A DNA stretch of 64,000 nt from Flavobacteriales bacterium (GTDB taxonomy: Bacteria > Bacteroidota > Bacteroidia > Flavobacteriales_C > GCA-002722245). Position numbers and translations under genes: made by a program. The DNA lies in the NCBI GenBank assembly GCA_023251095.1, contig JAHEZL010000020.1, positions 1 through 64,000 of the forward strand, read 5' to 3'. The stretch's first letter is position 1. Each line of letters begins with the position of its first letter. The notes below the pieces were generated by a model. It made no database searches and was not told where the DNA came from. It saw only the letters and a program-made list of their open reading frames with translations. This document shows positions 53,043-61,307 of this stretch, one piece after another.

Positions 53043-54767
53043 ATGTCAATTGAACTTTCCGAGCAAGAATTAGTTAGACGGGACAACTTGAAAAAAGCCA
53101 TAGACGCGGGAATAAACCCTTATCCTGCTGAACTTTTCGAAGTAAATTGTTCCGCAAAAGAAATACACGACAATTACCTCAACGATAAGATAGGCTACAA
53201 AAACATTAGCATTGCCGGCAGATTGATGCGTCAGCGCATCATGGGAAAAGCTTCTTTTGCAGAGTTGCAGGATTCCACAGGAAAGATCCAGTTGTACATC
53301 AGTCGCGATGATATTTGTCCGGGAGAAGACAAGTTTTTATACAACGATTTTTTCAAGAAAATTTTAGACATCGGGGATATCATTGGTGTGAAAGGATATG
53401 TTTTCACCACTCAGGTGGGTGAAATTTCTATTCATGTTACCGAAATAAAATTATTGGCTAAAACCTTGCGCAATCTGCCAATGCCGGTAGAAGATGCTGA
53501 AGGAAAAGTACACGATGCCTTCACTGATACCGAGCAAAGATACCGTCAGCGTTATGTGGATTTGATTGTCAATCCGCATGTGAAAAAAGCATTTATTCAG
53601 CGCACGCAGCTCACGAATTCCATGCGTCATTTCCTAAACAACAAAGGCTACCTGGAAGTGGAAACTCCTATTCTTCAGTCTTTGTATGGAGGCGCTGCAG
53701 CAAGACCGTTTAAAACACATCACAATACTTTAGATCAGACTTTATATTTGAGAATCGCCAATGAACTTTATTTGAAAAGATTGATTGTTGGCGGTTTTGA
53801 CGGGGTTTATGAATTCGCGAAAGATTTCCGCAACGAGGGAATGAGTCGTTTTCACAATCCTGAGTTCACGCAAATGGAACTCTACGTTGCTTATAAAGAT
53901 TACAACTGGATGATGGACATGGTGGAAGAAATGGTGGAGAAAATCGCCACGGATTTACACGATGCAACAGAAGTAAAAGTGGGTGAGCACGTGATCAATT
54001 TCGAAAGACCATGGAAGCGCTACACCATGTTTGAAGCAATAAAAAAATTCACAAATATCGATATCACTGCTTTGGATGAAAACGGCTTGCGTGAAGCAGC
54101 TAAAAGCATTGGTGTTCCTGTAGATGAAACGATGGGCAAAGCAAAAATCATTGATGAGATTTTCGGTGAAAAATGTGAGCCTAATTTAATTCAGCCGACT
54201 TTCATCACCGATTATCCTGTAGAAATGTCGCCGCTGGCCAAAAAACACCGTTCGAAAGAAGGATTGGTAGAGCGTTTTGAGTGCATCTGCAACGGAAAAG
54301 AGATTTGTAATGCTTACTCTGAGTTGAACGATCCGATTGATCAGCGCAAACGTTTTGAAGAGCAACTGGAATTAGGAAAACGCGGAGATGAAGAAGCAAT
54401 GATGCTGGATGAAGATTTCCTGCGTGCTATTGAATACGGCATGCCGCCAACAGCAGGATTAGGAATCGGTATCGACCGTTTGGCGATGATCATGACCAAT
54501 TCCAATTCCATTCAGGATGTTTTATTTTTCCCGCAAATGCGTCCGGAGAAAAAAGAAAAAGTAGCCTCTACTGAAGAATACACAGCCTTGGGTGTTCCTG
54601 AAATATGGATAGCCGCATTGATTAAATCAGGATATAAATCCATTGAATTATTGAAAGCGGCCAACCCGAATAAATTGCATCAGGAGATAGCGGGTTTCAG
54701 AAAGAAAAATAAAATTGAAACCGCTCTTCCCTCTTTGGATGAAGTAAAAGCCTGGATGGTAGTTTAA
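53043..54767 (+). CDS. lysS: Lysyl-tRNA synthetase (class II)
   Basis: 574 aa. Anticodon-binding OB domain in the N-terminal part (ISIAGRLMRQRIMGKASFAEL), then class II motif 2 (FRNEGMSRFHNPEFTQME) and motif 3 (GLGIGIDRLAMIMTN). The canonical bacterial enzyme is about 500 aa; the C-terminal ~65 residues after FFPQMRPEK form an added helical domain with a helix-hairpin-helix look (GVPEIWIAALIKSGYKSIELL). It overlaps gpsA by 1 bp. Confidence 0.97.
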   Translation: MSIELSEQELVRRDNLKKAIDAGINPYPAELFEVNCSAKEIHDNYLNDKIGYKNISIAGRLMRQRIMGKASFAELQDSTGKIQLYISRDDICPGEDKFLYNDFFKKILDIGDIIGVKGYVFTTQVGEISIHVTEIKLLAKTLRNLPMPVEDAEGKVHDAFTDTEQRYRQRYVDLIVNPHVKKAFIQRTQLTNSMRHFLNNKGYLEVETPILQSLYGGAAARPFKTHHNTLDQTLYLRIANELYLKRLIVGGFDGVYEFAKDFRNEGMSRFHNPEFTQMELYVAYKDYNWMMDMVEEMVEKIATDLHDATEVKVGEHVINFERPWKRYTMFEAIKKFTNIDITALDENGLREAAKSIGVPVDETMGKAKIIDEIFGEKCEPNLIQPTFITDYPVEMSPLAKKHRSKEGLVERFECICNGKEICNAYSELNDPIDQRKRFEEQLELGKRGDEEAMMLDEDFLRAIEYGMPPTAGLGIGIDRLAMIMTNSNSIQDVLFFPQMRPEKKEKVASTEEYTALGVPEIWIAALIKSGYKSIELLKAANPNKLHQEIAGFRKKNKIETALPSLDEVKAWMVV

Positions 54768-55762
54768 TGAAAACAAGATCCATCGGCATATTAGGAGGAG
54801 GAAGCTGGGCCACGGCCCTTGCCAAAATATTGCTCAATAATACGGAGCAATTGAATTGGTGGATGAGAGATGCGTCGTCTATTGAGCACATTCAAACCTA
54901 TCACCACAATCCGAAATATTTAAGAGATGTTGAATTCAATGTTTCTAAGCTCGTATTAAATGACAATATTCGTGAAGTTATTGCTCAGTGCGATATTTTA
55001 GTAGTTGCTATTCCTTCGGCTTTCTTACATGAATCATTGAAAGATTGCACGAAAGACGATTTCAAAGACAAAATAATTGTCTCCGCCATCAAAGGAATTA
55101 TTCCGCAATACAATTTAATTCCGGCCGATTATTTCAGTCAGGTTTGGGATGCGGATATCAATAACATAGGCATCATCGCCGGACCTTGTCACGCTGAGGA
55201 AGTGGCGTTGGAGCGCTTATCATACCTCACTGTTGCTTTTCATGAAGAAGCCAAAGCGATAGAGTTCACCAGTTTTTTAAAAGCGCGTTACATCAATGCT
55301 TCTTACAACGACGATTTGCTCGGCACAGAATATTGTGCAGTGATGAAAAACGTGTATGCCATTGCCAGCGGGATTTGCCATGGTTTGGGTTACGGAGATA
55401 ATTTTCAGGCAGTACTCATTTCCAATTCTATTCGCGAAGCCGAATTCTTTTTGGATAAGGTAAGTCCGGTGCACCGCGACGTGAAAAGTTCGGCTTATCT
55501 CGGCGATCTTTTGGTGACCTGCTATTCTCAATTCAGCCGTAACCGCACCTTTGGAAACATGGTGGGGAAAGGCTATTCGGTAAAGCACACAATGCTGGAA
55601 ATGAACATGGTTGCTGAAGGATATTATGCCACCAAATGTATTCACGAGATCAAACAAACACTCAACGTAGAGATGCCAATTTTTCAAGCGGTTTACGATA
55701 TCATTTATCAGAATAAAAGCGCTAAGAAAACAATGGTGGCCCTGCAGGATAAGTTGATTTAG
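54767..55762 (+). CDS. gpsA: NAD(P)H-dependent glycerol-3-phosphate dehydrogenase
   Basis: 331 aa. Makes glycerol-3-phosphate for phospholipids. The NAD-binding loop is GILGGGSWATALAKIL near residue 8. Catalytic Lys lies in AIKGI and the second Lys in CAVMKNVYAIASG; a FGRNRT-type motif is seen as RNRTFGNMVG. Translationally coupled to lysS by a TAATGA overlap. Confidence 0.95.
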   Translation: MKTRSIGILGGGSWATALAKILLNNTEQLNWWMRDASSIEHIQTYHHNPKYLRDVEFNVSKLVLNDNIREVIAQCDILVVAIPSAFLHESLKDCTKDDFKDKIIVSAIKGIIPQYNLIPADYFSQVWDADINNIGIIAGPCHAEEVALERLSYLTVAFHEEAKAIEFTSFLKARYINASYNDDLLGTEYCAVMKNVYAIASGICHGLGYGDNFQAVLISNSIREAEFFLDKVSPVHRDVKSSAYLGDLLVTCYSQFSRNRTFGNMVGKGYSVKHTMLEMNMVAEGYYATKCIHEIKQTLNVEMPIFQAVYDIIYQNKSAKKTMVALQDKLI

Positions 55763-55780
55763 TTCTTCTTTCACTCCGCC

Positions 55781-55823
55781 CGTCCTTGCGAGATTTTTGT
55801 ACTCAAAAATGAAGCAATCTCAT
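55781..55823. repeat. Dispersed hairpin repeat, copy 4
   Basis: CGTCCTTGCGAG, ATTTTTG-TACT-CAAAAAT, GAAGCAATCTCATT. One arm base differs from copies 2 and 3. It takes up most of the 68 bp between the convergent gpsA and transporter genes. Confidence 0.9.
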
Positions 55824-55830
55824 TCAAAAT

Positions 55831-56541
55831 TTACTCCTCCACCTTATGATGTAAATTCTCCTCTGCAGTATGTTTAATCATATCTTCAGAAGCATGCTCT
55901 CCCAGATATTTATCGATTAAATAATGCACTAAATAAATCACGGGAATAATAGCCACGGCTACAAGCAATTTGAACACATAACCATAAGATGCATTTTTTA
56001 AAAACACATCCATCGTCCACACGCCTGGAATTACAAAAGCAATAAACTGAACGATAAACGTATCCACCAGCTGACTCACAATGGTAGAGCCTGTTGCGCG
56101 CAGCCAGATCATTTTTTTGCCCGTTTTATTGCGCAGCATCCAAAACACAGAACTGTCCACCAATTGCGAAACAACAAAGGCGCAAATACTTCCTATGATG
56201 ATGTTTTGAGATTGGCCAAATACTTTTTGAAAATTTTCATCGGATACGGGAGAGAAGCCAACGGCAGGAATATGCAGGCAAATATATAAGATCAGAAAAG
56301 TAAAGCCAATCAAGCCAACCGTGATGTAGGATAATTTTCTTACTGCGCTTTGTCCGTAGTATTCATTCACCAAATCAGTGATGATAAACACAACGGGCCA
56401 CATTACAATTCCTATGCTTTGAGTAAACACGCCAAAAAATTCAATCAGCTTTCCACCAATGAGTTCGGCAACAATAGCGTTGGTGATAAAGAAACCTGCG
56501 AGAATTAAAAAAACGAGATCTTTTTTATTGCTGAAGTTCAT
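55831..56541 (-). CDS. Queuosine precursor transporter (YhhQ/QueT-like)
   Basis: 236 aa. About six membrane helices. Family motifs VFIITDLVNEYYGQSAVRK and RATGSTIVSQLVDTFIVQF are clear. YhhQ proteins import queuosine precursors (preQ0/preQ1) for tRNA modification. No queuosine synthesis gene is visible in the window. It overlaps the DUF502 gene by 1 bp; a His/Glu-rich C-terminal tail is unusual but short. Confidence 0.9.
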   Translation of the reverse strand: MNFSNKKDLVFLILAGFFITNAIVAELIGGKLIEFFGVFTQSIGIVMWPVVFIITDLVNEYYGQSAVRKLSYITVGLIGFTFLILYICLHIPAVGFSPVSDENFQKVFGQSQNIIIGSICAFVVSQLVDSSVFWMLRNKTGKKMIWLRATGSTIVSQLVDTFIVQFIAFVIPGVWTMDVFLKNASYGYVFKLLVAVAIIPVIYLVHYLIDKYLGEHASEDMIKHTAEENLHHKVEE

Positions 56542-57155
56542 CAGATGATTTTTTCGTCTTCTTTGCCTAAGGTAGTAACGCCGCCCGAAACAATGAATTT
56601 CATCACGTCGGCAGATTTTCCTTTTAAAGGAATAATATTCTTGTTTTCAATGATGAATAAATTCCCTGAAAACGCATAAGAGTGCGGAAAATAAACGGCA
56701 GTAAAGTTGGCGTCTAATCCCAGTCCCGAAAGATTTTCCTGAGTGATGAAACCCAGTTTATGCAAATTATTGTCGCCTATTTTCACCATCACAGGATGAT
56801 TGAATTTTTTTTCTTTTCCAACGAAAGCCCCCAGCAAATCTTTGATAGAAGTATAAATAACTTTAATCAAAGGAGCCTTGGTTAATATCCTTTGAAAATA
56901 CTTAATGAAAGGTCGGGCGATGAAAGTACTTCCCAGGTATCCCAGTAAAGTCAAGCTTCCCAGAAGAATTAAAATCCCGAATCCAGGAATATTACCAATG
57001 CTGAATTTTCCTACAACAGGAAGGTCGAGAGGAATAAAATTATCAGGAATAATATTATCGATCCAGCGCAGTACTTTGAAAATAACAGTGATGGTTATTG
57101 CCAGCGGAACTATTAATAAAATGCCTTGTAATAGAAATTTTAAAAATTTATTCAT
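56541..57155 (-). CDS. DUF502 family membrane protein
   Basis: 204 aa. Two N-terminal membrane helices (about 5-27 and 55-80) followed by a soluble beta-rich domain. Recognised by PGFGILILLGSLTLLGYLG and the segment APLIKVIYTSIKDLLGAFVG. The function of the family is not established. Placed between the PorE-like gene and the transporter gene with tight spacing, so probably co-transcribed. Confidence 0.88.
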   Translation of the reverse strand: MNKFLKFLLQGILLIVPLAITITVIFKVLRWIDNIIPDNFIPLDLPVVGKFSIGNIPGFGILILLGSLTLLGYLGSTFIARPFIKYFQRILTKAPLIKVIYTSIKDLLGAFVGKEKKFNHPVMVKIGDNNLHKLGFITQENLSGLGLDANFTAVYFPHSYAFSGNLFIIENKNIIPLKGKSADVMKFIVSGGVTTLGKEDEKII

Positions 57156-57170
57156 GCTGCAAGGTAGTAC

Positions 57171-59297
57171 TTATTCGGTATAAATAATCTCGCTGTATTT
57201 GCTCACTTCTCCAACGATGCGGAATTCTGTACGTCGGTTTTTTTGTCGGCCGTCAGGGTTATCCGATCCGTCGGCATTTTCGTTTTTAGCGATGTGGCGT
57301 GTTTCACCATAACCTTTGGCGCGTAATCGTCGTGGATCAATTTTGCGGGCTACTAAATAATTCACCACCGACTCTGCTCTTTTTTGCGACAATCTAATGT
57401 TGTATTCGTCGCTACCTCTGCTATCGGTATGCGAACCGATTTCCACAATGATATTCGGATTTTCCATCAATAATTTATAGATGGTGGTATCCAGCGTGTA
57501 CTTGCTGTCTTTGGTTAAATCGGCTTTATCGAATTCATAATAGATGTTAGGAATAACAATTGGATCTTTAGATAATTCGTGCAAGCCGATGGGTTGAAAA
57601 ATAGTATCGGAAACCGTCATGCCATTGGTGGTAAACTCAAAGCCGTTGGTGAAAAATCCCGGACGGGAAGCGATGATTCTGTAGCTTTGATTTTGCTCCA
57701 GTTTAAGAAAAGACAGGTCGTTTTTTGCAGGGTTGAATTTGCATAATAATATATCTTCGCTTTCCAGACTATCATTCACCAAAAACACTTTTATTTCAAC
57801 AGAATCCAGTCGCGGTTTGTCTTTGTATTCCGACATTTTATGATCTTCCAGCAGTTTAATCACCTGTTTGTTTTCTGCTTTGTAGGCCATTAAGTTTAAG
57901 CCCAAACGCATTTTATTTACGTATTGATAAATATCAAAACAGCAGTATTCGTTTTTCAATGCAATACTTCCTTCACGATTTGAAACAAAAAATCCTTCTT
58001 CATTTTTAGGAAGTACAGCGTAGTAAATATCATCTACCGATGAATTGGCCGGTGCGCGAAGGTTTGCAGGAGGAGTCCATTTATTTAATTCGCCAAAAGA
58101 TTTAAAAATATCCAATCCGCCCATTCCCGGCCAGCCCGTGGAACTAAAATATAAAACCTTGGAATCAATGTCGTAAAACGGAGTAAGTTCATCTCCTACA
58201 GTATTGATTTTTGATCCTGCATTTTTTGCAGGAGTATATATTTTTTTACCCGGATCGTAAACTGAAAACCAAATGTCTTTTCCTCCTTTGGCGCCCATTT
58301 CCACACGGTCTGATACGAAGTACAATACTTCATATTCTTTTCCTGTTTCATAGCCTATGGCAGGTTGAGTGGAATTGCAGTTAGGAAGGTTAATGGGTTC
58401 GGGCAGTTCCGTTGGTTCCTGCCATTCGCCGTTTGATTTCACCGATACAAAAATGTGACAGAAGGTTTCATCCTTCCAGTTTTTTTCGCAGCGGGTAAAG
58501 AAAAATCTGTCGCCTTCGGTAGAAAGAACACCGTTGGTTACGCCAACATTTTCAATGTTGAACGGACCTTTAAAATCCGATTTATTATGCCACTCATTGC
58601 CTTTTTTTCCTGCTACATAAAATTGACTCACGGGAGGAACACGAGTAGAATCTGCTCTGTTGAAATACATTAAAGTATCCGATCTCAGGGAAGCATAAAC
58701 AAAAGTGGAATCATTGATGGGGAAAGGAGAAACATCCATGTAAGCCTTATTGATAGAAGTATCCAGATGGGTAACTTCGAGGCTCAGGCCTTTGTTTTTA
58801 AAAACGTTGATACTGTCGCAACCGGCAACATCATTTTTCAAAAGTTTTTTCAGAATCGCCCCTTCTTTGGTCTTGTCTGCTTTCGATTCCTTTTTAAATT
58901 TTGCAAAAGTTTCTTTCGCTTTCCCGCAGTCGCCCAGCATTTTTTGCATTAAGGCCTGGTAATACAAAGCGCTCACATATTTTTCGGGATTGATTGCGTA
59001 AGCTTTTGCGTAGGTCTCTTCCGCACGTTTATAATCTCTTGCCAGGCGGTAATTAGTGGCCAGTTCAAAAGTCATTTTCCCTTTTTTGAAATAAAATTCA
59101 GGAAAGCTGGGTTTGTCGGCAATGTAATGGTTGTAAAAATAAATGGAAGAATAATAATCCCCCGCTGCTGCTGCTTTTCGTGCTGCTTTTTTAAGTTGTG
59201 TAGAGTTGAGGGTGAAGATGGTAGAGTCAACGAGTTGCCCGAAAACAGAAGTCGCCGAAACTAAAAGTGCTATTATGAAAAGTCTAATAGATATCAC
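57171..59297 (-). CDS. PorE-like OmpA-family protein with TPR and beta-propeller repeats
   Basis: 708 aa from GTG 59297, the start that gives a compact signal peptide (IRLFIIALLVSATSVFG); a TTG 13 codons upstream is also open. Order: TPR-like helices (about 20-135), a PD40/WD40-type propeller (about 180-440, repeats such as FFTRCEKNW, VLYFVSDRVEM, VLYFSSTGWPGMGGLDIF), a short beta domain, and a C-terminal OmpA domain (ISVEIGSHTDSRG-like NIIVEIGSHTDSRGSDEY, RLSQKRAESVVNYL, RAKGYGE) that binds peptidoglycan. This order matches PorE of the type IX system. Encoded 14 bp overlapping the PorP/SprF gene, its usual partner. Confidence 0.88.
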   Translation of the reverse strand: MISIRLFIIALLVSATSVFGQLVDSTIFTLNSTQLKKAARKAAAAGDYYSSIYFYNHYIADKPSFPEFYFKKGKMTFELATNYRLARDYKRAEETYAKAYAINPEKYVSALYYQALMQKMLGDCGKAKETFAKFKKESKADKTKEGAILKKLLKNDVAGCDSINVFKNKGLSLEVTHLDTSINKAYMDVSPFPINDSTFVYASLRSDTLMYFNRADSTRVPPVSQFYVAGKKGNEWHNKSDFKGPFNIENVGVTNGVLSTEGDRFFFTRCEKNWKDETFCHIFVSVKSNGEWQEPTELPEPINLPNCNSTQPAIGYETGKEYEVLYFVSDRVEMGAKGGKDIWFSVYDPGKKIYTPAKNAGSKINTVGDELTPFYDIDSKVLYFSSTGWPGMGGLDIFKSFGELNKWTPPANLRAPANSSVDDIYYAVLPKNEEGFFVSNREGSIALKNEYCCFDIYQYVNKMRLGLNLMAYKAENKQVIKLLEDHKMSEYKDKPRLDSVEIKVFLVNDSLESEDILLCKFNPAKNDLSFLKLEQNQSYRIIASRPGFFTNGFEFTTNGMTVSDTIFQPIGLHELSKDPIVIPNIYYEFDKADLTKDSKYTLDTTIYKLLMENPNIIVEIGSHTDSRGSDEYNIRLSQKRAESVVNYLVARKIDPRRLRAKGYGETRHIAKNENADGSDNPDGRQKNRRTEFRIVGEVSKYSEIIYTE

Positions 59298-60324
59298 AAG
59301 GCACGGTATATATTTTTGGTAATGAGCTGCGGGCAATATAAGTGATGGCTACTTCAAAAGCTCCTCTGTAATTGGTAGCGGTGGAAAGCTGCGACATGTT
59401 GACATCAAAAGCAACACCTACACGAAAATCTCTCACCTCACCTCCTATAATTATTGAAGTAGCATCAAAGGTTCTGAAGAAACCGTCTCTTATCACAAGG
59501 CCTGCAAAAACGGTAGTCAGCTTTGCTTTGTTTGGCAACATTTTATAATTGTAGTTTGCACCCAATACCAAATCAGAAGCCTGTTTGTCGTACATGTACA
59601 AAAGATTCGGCGTAAGAAAAGAGCGGGTGTTTAAATCATATTTGGCTGAGGCGTTAAGCACATGTCTCATCTCCAGTTTTGTTTTTTGTTGCATGAAAGT
59701 TTCTGTGGGGGAGTTGAGGTGAAAAACAGAATAACCTGCATCCAGCGACAATTTCTCACTGATTTTTTTGCTCCAGCCTAAACCAATATTCAAATCAAAA
59801 TAATTGATTTTATCGTTGGGAAGATTTTCTCCTACAGGAACAGATCCGCCTGCGTTGTTGAAAGAGCCTGTATTGTTGTCCCATTGATTTGGAAAAGAAA
59901 GAGAACTGTAATTGATGTTTTTATTTACGAAGCCGCCTTGCAAACCAAAGCTTAATAAATGTCCCGAAAAACTTTTGTGGTAAGCCAGCGACAACATGAT
60001 TTTATTCATGGTTAATCTTCCGTCACCCGATCGGTCAAAAACATAATATCCACCCACGCCAAAATTCTGATCCAGAATATTCAGCGGTTGATCGTAAGCC
60101 AGAGCCGCAGTGCGAAAAGGGGTTACGATAGAACCCCATTGTGAACGGTAAATACCGTTGAAACGCCAGTCGCCATTGAATTTTCCGGCGTTAGAAGGAT
60201 TTAAAGTAAGTGTGGGTTCGTAAAACTGAGTGAAATGAATGTCTTGAGAATAAACGGAAAATGATACAAAAAAAAGAAGAACAAATAATGCTCTTTGAAA
60301 ATATGGCTGCAGGGCTTTTACCAC
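59284..60324 (-). CDS. PorP/SprF-family outer membrane protein
   Basis: 346 aa, GTG start; signal peptide ends near SFSVYSQ. Recognised by the mature start DIHFTQFYEPTLTLNPSNAGKFNGDWRFNGIYRSQWGS (seen in parts: HFTQFYEPTLTLNP, GIYRSQWGS) and LAYDQPL. Strands alternate to a C-terminal aromatic end, as in a beta-barrel. In other Bacteroidota, PorP/SprF proteins attach type B-signal substrates to the outer membrane after type IX secretion. It pairs with the PorE-like gene downstream and overlaps the M43 protease gene by 7 bp. Confidence 0.92.
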   Translation of the reverse strand: MVKALQPYFQRALFVLLFFVSFSVYSQDIHFTQFYEPTLTLNPSNAGKFNGDWRFNGIYRSQWGSIVTPFRTAALAYDQPLNILDQNFGVGGYYVFDRSGDGRLTMNKIMLSLAYHKSFSGHLLSFGLQGGFVNKNINYSSLSFPNQWDNNTGSFNNAGGSVPVGENLPNDKINYFDLNIGLGWSKKISEKLSLDAGYSVFHLNSPTETFMQQKTKLEMRHVLNASAKYDLNTRSFLTPNLLYMYDKQASDLVLGANYNYKMLPNKAKLTTVFAGLVIRDGFFRTFDATSIIIGGEVRDFRVGVAFDVNMSQLSTATNYRGAFEVAITYIARSSLPKIYTVPCDIY

Positions 60325-61118
60325 AAGTAATTTCTTTTGGTGTAAAATACGTTGAGCATTCTGTTGTACTGTTCAGGAGTAAAATACTTTACACAACCTG
60401 CAGGGTAAAAAGACATCAGGTTACAAACCGGCGGAGTGTAATATTCGCCGTTGGCGTCTTTCGTAGGGCTGGTCAAATGACAGTTAACCATTGTTGCTCC
60501 GAAAGTTGCGGGATCTGCTTCTGTATCACAAATAGAGTCACCTGCAGATTTGCAGTTTGTTCCATTGGCCAGTTCCGCAATTCCGCTTGGTTTATCAAAG
60601 GTGTCATACAATCCGAAAAAATGTCCCATTTCGTGAGTGATAGTAGTTAAGTCAGAATAATTAATGATCATGAAATCTCTGAACAAAAGATTTTGCATGC
60701 GGATTTTGTCATTGGCAGAAGCAGTTAATCCTGCAGAACCGTCGAGACTGCCCCATAAAGAAGAAACACTGCTGGAATAATAAATATTAATGGTGTTGGG
60801 AATGTTGTATTTGGTGGTCATTTCTGTTAAATATTTCTCTGCAGTTTTTTGATTGTAAAGAGATTCCCAAATGGTGTCGTAGTTACAAATTTTAAACTGA
60901 ACACACATCGGACTGAATTTCTGATTGAGTGTTGTCACGGTAGTTTGAATCTGTGCAGGATTTGCCAGCGCTAAACCTGCAGTGTCTAAAACAACATGAA
61001 TGGAAAGGGAAATGGTTTTGTTCGGACAGGCATTAATATCTACAATATTTGTAGCCATTTGCGCTTTAGCAGAAACGCAAATAAATAAAATAGTAATCAG
61101 AAAAAATTGCCGAGCCAT
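60318..61118 (-). CDS. M43-type (pappalysin-like) zinc metallopeptidase
   Basis: 266 aa. Signal peptide (FFLITILFICVSAKAQ). The active site is HEMGHFFGLYDTF near residue 160; M43 enzymes normally have His as the third ligand (HExxHxxGxxH), while here it is Asp. The C-terminal NLMSFYPAGCVKYFTPEQYNRM is the family Met-turn region (Met in NLMSF). There is no type IX C-terminal domain, so it stays in the periplasm or is exported by Sec. First gene of the PorP/PorE cluster. Confidence 0.85.
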   Translation of the reverse strand: MARQFFLITILFICVSAKAQMATNIVDINACPNKTISLSIHVVLDTAGLALANPAQIQTTVTTLNQKFSPMCVQFKICNYDTIWESLYNQKTAEKYLTEMTTKYNIPNTINIYYSSSVSSLWGSLDGSAGLTASANDKIRMQNLLFRDFMIINYSDLTTITHEMGHFFGLYDTFDKPSGIAELANGTNCKSAGDSICDTEADPATFGATMVNCHLTSPTKDANGEYYTPPVCNLMSFYPAGCVKYFTPEQYNRMLNVFYTKRNYLW

Positions 61119-61122
61119 AGAA

Positions 61123-61154
61123 CGAAAATAACTAAAAAAATAATAGACCTACAA
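61123..61154 (-). promoter_or_regulatory. Candidate promoter of the M43-PorP-PorE operon
   Basis: On the minus strand, TTG (61152-61154) is followed after 21 bp by TATTTTCG (61123-61130), one base from TAnnTTTG. It ends 4 bp before the M43 ATG. Confidence 0.4.
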
Positions 61155-61307
61155 TTTAAAGTTAAAACATAAGTATTTTCCGGTGCGTATACTTCATTGT
61201 TCTGCTTTGCTTATTTGGTCGTGCTTGAAGGGCCATCCTGTTAAATTTTTTCTTTTTTTTGAATATTGGATATTTCATTATCTTCACCTTATAAAAACGG
61301 TTTCTTA

